DNA of 11,043 bases, taken from NCBI GenBank assembly GCA_964469055.1, contig CAYXXN010000103.1:1-11043 (forward strand). The letters run 5' to 3'. The translations under genes and the position numbers were made by a program. This stretch comes from CAYXXN01 sp964469055. GTDB lineage: Bacteria; Acidobacteriota; Thermoanaerobaculia; Multivoradales; JAHEKO01. Below the pieces are notes generated by a model. That model was given only the letters and a program-made list of their open reading frames with translations. It had not been told where the DNA came from and ran no database searches. This document shows positions 5,489 to 11,043 of this stretch, in pieces (within the stretch, counting starts at the first letter, position 1; each line of letters starts with the position of its first letter).

Positions 5489-6823
5489 ATGGGCCGACGC
5501 CTCGCCGCCGTGGGTCTCGCCTGCGGCCTGGGCGCGGTGCCGGCCGGCGCCGGCGACCTGCCGGACATCCTGCTCCTCTCCGTCGACACGCTGCGCGCCG
5601 ACCGCCTCGGAGCCTACGGCTGCGCGCGTGCCACCTCACCCCGCATCGACGCGCTGCTGGCCGAGGGCGCGCGCTTCACCGAAGCCCGCACCGTCGAGCC
5701 GCTGACCGCGCCGGCCCTGGTCTCGATGATCACCTCGCTCCATCCGCACGACCACGCAGCGACGCGCAACGGCCTGCGCATGCGCGCCGACCTGCCGTCG
5801 CTGCCCAAGGTGCTGGCGCGGCGCGGCTACGAGACCGCGGCCTTCGTCGGCAGCTGGACGCTGCGCGACAAGCTGGTGGGAATGGCCGAGCATTTCGGCC
5901 TCTACGACGAGGTGCTCGAGCGCCGGCGGTGGCTGGGGCTGGTACGGGGCGAGGCGACGGCCGAGGACTTGAACGCCCCCGCCCTGGCCTGGCTCGAGGA
6001 GCGCCTGCAGCAGCCCGAGCGGCGGCCGTTGTTCCTCTGGGTGCACTACGTCGAGCCGCACGCGCCGTATGCCTTCCAGGCTGAGTTCGCCGCCCAGCTC
6101 GGGCTCACCGCCGGCGGTCCGCACGCCGCCGTCGATCGCTACGACAGCGAGGTGGCGTTCGTCGACCACTACCTCGGCCGCCTGCTCGACGAGGTGCGGC
6201 GCCGGGTCGCTGGCGGCCGCTGGATCGTCGTCTTCGTCTCGGATCACGGGGAGAGCCTCGGCGAGCACGGCGAGTGGGGGCACGGCCGTGAGCTCTTCGA
6301 GCCCGGCCTGCGCATTCCCATGGGCTTGGCCTGGCCGGGTCGGGTCCCTGCCCGTAGCCTCGCGTCCCCGGCCACCATCCTCGACCTGGCGCCGACCCTC
6401 CTGGGACTGGTCGGTCTGCCTGCGCCGGACTCGTTCGTCGGCTTCGATTGGTCGCCCGTCCTGCTGGGCAGCGAGGCTCCGCCGGCCGAACGGACCACTT
6501 ACTACCAGACCCATCGCGGGGCGGTGCTCGACCGCGACGCGCCGGAGCGTGTGCGTCGCGTGGGGCTCCTCGAGGTCGGGCTCTTGAGCGCCGGCCGCAA
6601 AGAGACCTTGCGGCTCGAAGGCGAGCGGCGCTCGCTCTTCGACCTGGCGCGGGACCCCAGCGAGACCGGCTCGCTCGTCGAAGGGCGGTCCTCTCCGAGC
6701 GCTGAGCTGGCGGGCTGGCTCGAGCGCGTGCGAGAGGGCCTGGCCCTTGCGGACACCCTGCCGCCGGCCTCTCTCGAGGCCGAGGACGTGGCCGCCCTGC
6801 GCGCGCTGGGCTACCTGGACTGA
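5489..6823 (+). CDS. Exported sulfatase-fold hydrolase with Thr at the formylglycine position
   Basis: A 444-residue member of the sulfatase branch of the alkaline phosphatase superfamily. Residues 1 to about 22 are a signal peptide ending in AGAG, so it is probably periplasmic. Metal-site motifs are intact: LLSVDTLRADRLGAYG (29-44, with Asp33) and VSDHGESLGEHGEWGHG (250-266, with Asp252, His253, His260 and His265). WVHYVEPHAPY (184-194) is the usual central motif. Where sulfatases show C/S-x-P-S-R, this protein has T-A-P-A-L (Thr73 to Leu77), so neither the formylglycine precursor nor its Arg is present. It may use Thr as nucleophile, as phosphodiesterase and phosphotransferase relatives do, or may not be a sulfatase at all. 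The C-terminus ends in LRALGYLD, a tail typical of this subfamily. Start ATG at 5489 follows a -10-like box with no Shine-Dalgarno sequence. It diverges from the SEC-C gene and converges on the PLP-enzyme gene. Confidence 0.9.
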   Translation: MGRRLAAVGLACGLGAVPAGAGDLPDILLLSVDTLRADRLGAYGCARATSPRIDALLAEGARFTEARTVEPLTAPALVSMITSLHPHDHAATRNGLRMRADLPSLPKVLARRGYETAAFVGSWTLRDKLVGMAEHFGLYDEVLERRRWLGLVRGEATAEDLNAPALAWLEERLQQPERRPLFLWVHYVEPHAPYAFQAEFAAQLGLTAGGPHAAVDRYDSEVAFVDHYLGRLLDEVRRRVAGGRWIVVFVSDHGESLGEHGEWGHGRELFEPGLRIPMGLAWPGRVPARSLASPATILDLAPTLLGLVGLPAPDSFVGFDWSPVLLGSEAPPAERTTYYQTHRGAVLDRDAPERVRRVGLLEVGLLSAGRKETLRLEGERRSLFDLARDPSETGSLVEGRSSPSAELAGWLERVREGLALADTLPPASLEAEDVAALRALGYLD

Positions 6824-6841
6824 TCCGGTAGGGTCCACCGG

Positions 6842-6860
6842 CCGGTAGGATTTCTACTGG
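6842..6860. terminator. Small hairpin after the sulfatase-like gene
   Basis: CCGGTAG (6842-6848) and CTACTGG (6854-6860) can form a 7-bp stem with one G-T pair and a 5-base GATTT loop, 18 bp after the stop codon. No U-tract follows; instead the GGTNACC array begins at once. It may add to termination between the convergent genes. CCGGTAGG also occurs at 6825-6832 as a direct repeat. Confidence 0.35.
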
Positions 6861-6913
6861 TTGGTCACCATATGGTAACCAATTGGTAACCAGATGGTGA
6901 CCAAACGGTGACC
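6861..6913. repeat. Five GGTNACC heptamers at 11-bp period, forming a 44-bp near-perfect palindrome
   Basis: Heptamers GGTCACC (6863-6869), GGTAACC (6874-6880), GGTAACC (6885-6891), GGTGACC (6896-6902) and GGTGACC (6907-6913) are each separated by 4 A/T-rich bases (ATAT, AATT, AGAT, AAAC). The period is exactly 11 bp. Bases 6861-6904 are also a palindrome centred between 6882 and 6883 with 20 of 22 pairs matching; the outer 11 bases of each arm match perfectly. The block is far more AT-rich than its surroundings. It lies in the gap between two convergent stop codons, 37 bp after the sulfatase-like gene and 12 bp after the PLP-enzyme gene. It could be a bidirectional termination or mRNA-end structure, or an array of sites for a DNA-binding protein on one helix face. 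No U-tract is seen on either side. Confidence 0.9.
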
Positions 6914-6925
6914 ACTGATCGCCTC

Positions 6926-8017
6926 TCAGCGCTGCCGGTGGATCGACCAGACGTCGACGACCTCGCCACCCTTCACTACGTGGTAGCGGTCGAAGCAGGC
7001 CGCGGCGAGACAGGAATGGTTGGGGAGGATGCGCAGCCGCTCCCCCAGCCGGCGGCGCCCGGAGAGCACGCCGTGCTCTTGCGAGAGCGAGACGAGGCGG
7101 AGGTCGGGCGCGAGCGGGCCGCCCTCGACGTCGGCGAACACCTCGCCCAAGGAGGGCGGCTCGGCGAACGGGAGACCGGGGTCCTTCGAGAGGGCGAGCG
7201 CGCCGGCGTCGACGACGCTGTGGTCGGCCCCCGGAGGCGAGGAGACGACGCTGGCCAGGACGGTCAGCGCGCAGTCCTCGACCCGGCAAGCGCCGAGCCC
7301 GACCTGCATGCGGTCGTAGAAGACGTAGTTGCCGGGCCTAGCCTCGGTCACACCGTCGAGGTGGGTGGCCGCCGACAGGGCTGGCGTCGAGCCTACCGAG
7401 ACTTCGGGCACCGGCAGCCCCTCGCCCCGCAGTCGCTCGGCGAAGCTCGCCATGACGCTGCGCTCCTGCTCGGCGACGGCGGCGAGCTCGGCGCGGCCGC
7501 GCGCCCGGTAGGCGTGCCCGGAGTGAGTGAGCAGGCCGGCGAAGCGCAGGCGCCGCGACCGCGCGAGCCGTCGAGCGAGCTCTAGGGCCTCCGGTCGCGC
7601 GGGGTCGACGCCTGAGCGGTGATACCCGCAGTCCACCTTGAGGAAGACGTGGAAAGGGAAGCCGGCGGCCTCGAGGGCGTCGACGGCCTCCGACGTGTCG
7701 ACGAGGAGGCGCAGCGTGACTCGCGCCGCCAAGGTGCGGGCCTCGGCGAGACGAGAGAGCGGAACGGGAAGCGCCCAGGTCAGGTCCTGGAACCCCGCGG
7801 CCTCGAACGCCGCCGCCTCCTCGAGCGTCGAGACGGTCAGCCCGACGGCGCCCAGCTCGCGCTGCCGCCGCGCGATCTCGACGCACTTGTGGGTCTTGAC
7901 GTGCGGCCGCAGGCGCACGCCCAGCCGGCGACAGCGTTCCGCCATGGCCACCAGGTTGGCTTCCAAGCGGTCGAGGTCGAGTAGCAGGGCGGGTGTCGCG
8001 AGATCGGCGGCGCGCAT
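6926..8017 (-). CDS. D-threonine aldolase / D-serine dehydratase-like PLP enzyme
   Basis: A 363-residue fold-type III (alanine racemase-like) PLP enzyme of the family that includes D-threonine aldolase and eukaryotic-type D-serine dehydratase. The N-terminal barrel shows TPALLLDLDRLEANL (8-22) and RPHVKTHK (37-44), in which Lys41 should bind PLP. LKVDCGYHRSGV (126-137) and the THSGHAY loop (164-170) follow the family pattern. The C-terminal beta domain carries the metal site LPNHSC (His334 and Cys336), characteristic of the D-serine dehydratase-like domain. It probably acts on a D-hydroxy amino acid, cleaving or dehydrating it in the cytoplasm; the exact reaction cannot be told from sequence. 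The ATG at 8017 overlaps the TGA of the upstream helicase-nuclease gene by one base (TGATG), implying coupled translation. The frame stays open upstream only as a shadow of that gene. The GGTNACC array lies just past its stop. Confidence 0.93.
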   Translation of the reverse strand: MRAADLATPALLLDLDRLEANLVAMAERCRRLGVRLRPHVKTHKCVEIARRQRELGAVGLTVSTLEEAAAFEAAGFQDLTWALPVPLSRLAEARTLAARVTLRLLVDTSEAVDALEAAGFPFHVFLKVDCGYHRSGVDPARPEALELARRLARSRRLRFAGLLTHSGHAYRARGRAELAAVAEQERSVMASFAERLRGEGLPVPEVSVGSTPALSAATHLDGVTEARPGNYVFYDRMQVGLGACRVEDCALTVLASVVSSPPGADHSVVDAGALALSKDPGLPFAEPPSLGEVFADVEGGPLAPDLRLVSLSQEHGVLSGRRRLGERLRILPNHSCLAAACFDRYHVVKGGEVVDVWSIHRQR

Positions 8018-11000
8018 CACGGTGCCCCCAGCGGCCACACGCGGTCGGGCCAGAGGAACCAGAGCTCGCCGCGCGGCGGCGCCGGCAGGGCGAGCGCCTC
8101 GCGGAGGGCGCGGGCGTAGACCGCTTCCTGCGCGGCGTAGACGGCGGCGCGGGCGGCGAGCTCCGCCTCGTCCTCGACCTCGTCGGTCTTGAAGTCGACG
8201 ATGACCAGGCGGCCGTCCGGCTCGCGGTAGACGAGATCGATGGCGCCGGCGACGAAGCCGACGCAGCCCTCGTCGGGTGGCAGCAGCACCGGCAGCTCGC
8301 GCGCCACGATCCGCGCTCCGAGGGAGGCGAACCGGCGCAGCAGCTCGCCGCGACCGAGGCGGTCGAGGAGGGAGTCGGCGCGGCGCTGCGCCGGCTCCAC
8401 TTGAGCGGCGCGAGCGGCGAGCCAGGGTCCGATCCAGGCCCGCTGACGGGCGAGCTCGCGCTCGGGCTCGGCGGCGAGATCCCAGGTTTCGAGCAGGCGA
8501 TGGACGGCGCTGCCCACCAGCAGGGCGACCTCGCGCGAGCCGTGGCGGGGCAAGTCGTCTTCTTCGCCGCGCGCCGCGGCGAGCGAGGCGAGGCCGGCCG
8601 CCGCCTCGGCCGAGGCCGGCCGCGAGGTGGGCAGCGCCTGCCGCGCGTTGGCCGCGGCCCGACAGGCGGCGAGGCGGCGCTCGCCGGCCACGATGTCGTC
8701 GAGGGTGAAGGGCAGCGCCGGAGCGCGGCGCCGCCGTGACGCGGGTGCCGATGGGGCGAGGCCGAGGAAGCGCCAGCGCGCTCCGCCGACGTCGACGGCC
8801 TCCCGGCCGGCCTGCCGGCACTCCTCGGCGAGCGCGGTGAGCGAAGGCGGCAGCTCGCGCCGGTGCAGCAGCAGATCGAGGTGGCTCTTGGCGCGCGGTA
8901 GGGCGCCGGGCTCCTGGCTCGCCGGCCAACAGCCGGCGAGCACGAGGCGCTCCTGGGCGCGTGTCAGGGCGACGTAGAGGGTGCGCACCCGCTCGGCCGC
9001 CTCCAGGCGCCGCCGCCGGCTGGCGACGGCGTCGAAGCCCGGGGTCCACCAATCGAAGAGCTCGTACTCCTCGGGACGGCTGGGGTCGAAGAGCACCTCG
9101 GCGTCGCGGCCGCCTTCGCCGTGCAGGCCGGCGAGGTAGACGTGGCGAAACTCGAGGCCCTTGGCCTTGTGGATGGTCAGCACCTGGACGACGTCCTCAC
9201 CGGCGTCCTTGGGGAGTGCCTGGGGAGCGTCGGGGGCCTCCTTCAGGGTGCGGCGCAGGGTGCGCACGATGGCGGCCATGTCGTGGCCGCGCTCGGCCAA
9301 GGCGGTCTCGACGCGACGGAAGAGGCGGTCGAGGTTGGCGAGACGGAACTTGCCCTGGTAGCAGGCGGCCTGGCTCGCCTCGTAGAGCGTGCGCTGGCGG
9401 AGTGTCTCGATGAAGCGGTCCGCCGGCAGGCGAGAGAAGGCGTCGCGCAGCTCGGCCAATGCCGTGAAGGCGTCCGCCGCCGTCCGCGGCCAGCCCGGGA
9501 TCCGCTCGAGACCGGGGACGCCGTGGGGGAGGCTCCCGGCGACCTCCTCGATGAGTCGGTGGATGGCCTCGAGAGCCGGGCTCTCCCCGTGGCGCAGCCG
9601 GGCGGCGAGCCGCGGCAGACCGCGCCTCCAGAGCGGCAGCAGCGCGGCGTCCGGCACCCCCGCCACCGCCGAGCGCAGCACGGTGGCCAGGGCGAGGGTG
9701 TCGAGCGGGTCGACGACGGCTCGCACCAGGGAAGCGGCCTCGATGACCTCACGGCGGCGGTAGTAGAGCTTGTCGCGGGTGACGACGAAGGGGACCTCGG
9801 CGGCGCGGAGGGCGTCGAGGTAGCGGTCGACCCAGGTGAAGCTGCGCAGCAGCAGGCACATGCCGCTCCACGCGACACCTTCCCCCTCGTCGTGCAGGAG
9901 CGCGAGGTCGGCGGCGATCGCCTCGGCCTCGATCTCGGCGGCGCGCTCGGCGCGGGTCGCCGCGGGTGGATCGGCGGAGAAGTCCCACGAGATCCAGTGC
10001 TCTACGGCCGCCCGCCCGGCCCCGTGCCGCGGGGGCAGCGGGTCGGCGCCGACGGCCAGCGGCCGGTAGGGCGGTTGCAGTTCCGCCTCGGGGACCATCA
10101 CCGGCTCGACGCTGCGGTCCACCTCCGCCAGGACCTCCGGCTGCGAGCGGAAGTTGACGGCGAGCTCGCACTCGACGCCGCCGGCGGCGAGGATCTCGAC
10201 GCGGAAGCGCTCGAACACCGCCAGGTCGGCGTCGCGCCAGCCGTAGATCGACTGCTTGGGGTCGCCGACCAGGAAGAGTCCCGGCCGCGCGCCCGGGCCG
10301 AAGGCGAGGCTCCTGACCAGGTCGCACTGCAGGGGATCGGTGTCCTGGAACTCGTCGACCAGGAGCTGCCGGATGCGGGAGCTCTCGCGCGCCGCCACCT
10401 CGGGGTGATCCGCCAGGAGGTCACGCGCCCCGCGCAGCAGGGCGGCGAAGGTCAGGATGCCGCGCCCGCGGCAGAGGGCCACCGTCTCGGCGAGCAGGGG
10501 AGCGAGGGCACGGCGCGCCGTGTCGAGGCGGCGGGGCGCCAGCGTCGCCAGGTGCTCCAACAAGCGGCGCAGCACGCGTGCGGCCTCCTGCACGGCGGGA
10601 GCCGCCTCGCCGAGCGCCTCCAGCTCGCCCTTGCTGAAGGCGCTCTCCGCCGACCCTCGGGACCAGGTGGTGAGTGCCTTGAGCGGGCTGCCCTCCCAGA
10701 GCCGGCCTAGCTCGGCGAGCCAGCGCTCGAGGTTGAGCAGGTCGGTGGGCCGCCACGGGCGCAGGCGGGCCGTCGTCTGGCGCCAAGCGGCGAGCACGGC
10801 AGCCGCCTTGTTCCCCGAGCGGACGGCGGCCAGCCGCTCGCCGCCGGCGGCCTCGAGGCGCTCGAGCGCGGCCCCCAGCCGGTCGCAGAGAACGGCGATG
10901 CCCGGCGCCGTGAAGGGGTCGCGGGCCAGGGCCTCCGGCGGCACGCCGGTGGCCACCAGCCGCTCGAGCTGCGCCGCCAGCCGGTCGGGCCCCACACCGA

Positions 11001-11043
11001 AGACCGCCAGCTCGGTCAGTGGGTGCGAGCGGGGCGAAGCGTA
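8017..11043 (-). CDS. RecB/AddA-type UvrD helicase-nuclease, C-terminal ~1008 residues (5' end outside window)
   Basis: The frame runs open off the right edge, so the Walker A region and start codon are missing. Visible superfamily 1 helicase motifs are LLVDEFQDTDP (motif II, near 10362-10333), FLVGDPKQSIYGWRDAD (motif III, near 10275-10225), LAVNFRS (motif IV, near 10160-10144), VLTIHKAKGLEF (motif V, near 9190-9150) and RTLYVALTRAQE (motif VI, near 8985-8950). The C-terminus holds a RecB-family PD-(D/E)xK nuclease: GAIDLVYRE (near 8250-8225) and VIVDFKTDE (near 8205-8180). This is the layout of RecB and AddA, which unwind and trim DNA ends for recombinational repair. Its partner (AddB or RecC) would be expected upstream, outside the window. 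A GTG at 10995 is internal, not the start. The gene ends with TGA overlapping the ATG of the PLP enzyme. RecB and AddA cannot be separated on this fragment. Confidence 0.93.
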   Translation of the reverse strand, partial: YASPRSHPLTELAVFGVGPDRLAAQLERLVATGVPPEALARDPFTAPGIAVLCDRLGAALERLEAAGGERLAAVRSGNKAAAVLAAWRQTTARLRPWRPTDLLNLERWLAELGRLWEGSPLKALTTWSRGSAESAFSKGELEALGEAAPAVQEAARVLRRLLEHLATLAPRRLDTARRALAPLLAETVALCRGRGILTFAALLRGARDLLADHPEVAARESSRIRQLLVDEFQDTDPLQCDLVRSLAFGPGARPGLFLVGDPKQSIYGWRDADLAVFERFRVEILAAGGVECELAVNFRSQPEVLAEVDRSVEPVMVPEAELQPPYRPLAVGADPLPPRHGAGRAAVEHWISWDFSADPPAATRAERAAEIEAEAIAADLALLHDEGEGVAWSGMCLLLRSFTWVDRYLDALRAAEVPFVVTRDKLYYRRREVIEAASLVRAVVDPLDTLALATVLRSAVAGVPDAALLPLWRRGLPRLAARLRHGESPALEAIHRLIEEVAGSLPHGVPGLERIPGWPRTAADAFTALAELRDAFSRLPADRFIETLRQRTLYEASQAACYQGKFRLANLDRLFRRVETALAERGHDMAAIVRTLRRTLKEAPDAPQALPKDAGEDVVQVLTIHKAKGLEFRHVYLAGLHGEGGRDAEVLFDPSRPEEYELFDWWTPGFDAVASRRRRLEAAERVRTLYVALTRAQERLVLAGCWPASQEPGALPRAKSHLDLLLHRRELPPSLTALAEECRQAGREAVDVGGARWRFLGLAPSAPASRRRRAPALPFTLDDIVAGERRLAACRAAANARQALPTSRPASAEAAAGLASLAAARGEEDDLPRHGSREVALLVGSAVHRLLETWDLAAEPERELARQRAWIGPWLAARAAQVEPAQRRADSLLDRLGRGELLRRFASLGARIVARELPVLLPPDEGCVGFVAGAIDLVYREPDGRLVIVDFKTDEVEDEAELAARAAVYAAQEAVYARALREALALPAPPRGELWFLWPDRVWPLGAP

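Noticed and set aside
4237..6084. Plus-strand open frame of 615 codons across the SEC-C and sulfatase-like genes
   Set aside because: It spans two convincing genes on opposite strands plus their promoter gap. Its translation is Arg/Ala/Gly-rich without motifs.
6861..6913. CRISPR-like array
   Set aside because: The units are 7 bp with 4-bp gaps, far too short for CRISPR repeats and spacers, and no cas genes are near.
8018..9052. Possible N-terminal extension of the PLP enzyme up to 9052
   Set aside because: The extension lies in an alternative frame of the helicase-nuclease gene and is low-complexity Arg/Ala. The family's N-terminus (TPALLLDLDRLEANL) fits the ATG at 8017.
9121..10710. Plus-strand open frame of 529 codons inside the helicase-nuclease gene
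   Set aside because: Antisense shadow of a gene with all expected helicase motifs.

Overview
This is a GC-rich chromosomal window from an uncultured-type bacterium. Several traits suggest Acidobacteriota or a similar deep-branching Gram-negative lineage: the very high GC content, an exported sulfatase ending in an 'ALGYL' tail, an exported beta-propeller protein with a 'DGFExGDxxAW' tail, and an exported imidazolonepropionase-like amidohydrolase. This placement comes from memory of family habits and is not proven. No phage, IS, CRISPR, tRNA or rRNA signal is visible. Most of the window reads as ordinary chromosome.

Left end, plus strand: the C-terminal part of a secreted BNR/sortilin-like beta-propeller protein (to 1396), then purE (1447-1935), the class I N5-CAIR mutase of purine synthesis. 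Their facing neighbours on the minus strand form a probable operon read right to left. It runs from a SEC-C-motif protein (5433-4345) to an exported amidohydrolase (4285-2651), a MNT/AbiEii-type nucleotidyltransferase (2635-2135) and a 68-residue helical protein (2138-1932). The last two overlap by ATGA and look like a two-gene module of toxin-antitoxin type. The small gene's stop and the purE stop share one CTAG.

Centre: the SEC-C gene and a sulfatase-fold hydrolase (5489-6823, plus strand) diverge from a 55-bp gap. Each has an extended or plain -10-like box so close to the start codon that the mRNA would be almost leaderless. purE has the same layout. The sulfatase-like enzyme has Thr where sulfatases carry the formylglycine Cys/Ser, so it is probably not a classical sulfatase.

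Right part, minus strand: the C-terminal ~1008 residues of a RecB/AddA-type helicase-nuclease (entering from the right edge, ending at 8017) overlap by one base (TGATG) with a D-threonine aldolase/D-serine dehydratase-like PLP enzyme (8017-6926). The ~100-bp gap between this operon and the convergent sulfatase gene holds the most unusual non-coding structure in the window. It has five GGTNACC heptamers at an exact 11-bp period, and the first four also form a 44-bp near-perfect palindrome (20 of 22 pairs).

I see no large undescribed multi-gene system. The best candidates for something new are the GGTNACC array, the nucleotidyltransferase plus small-protein pair, and the near-leaderless promoter layout.
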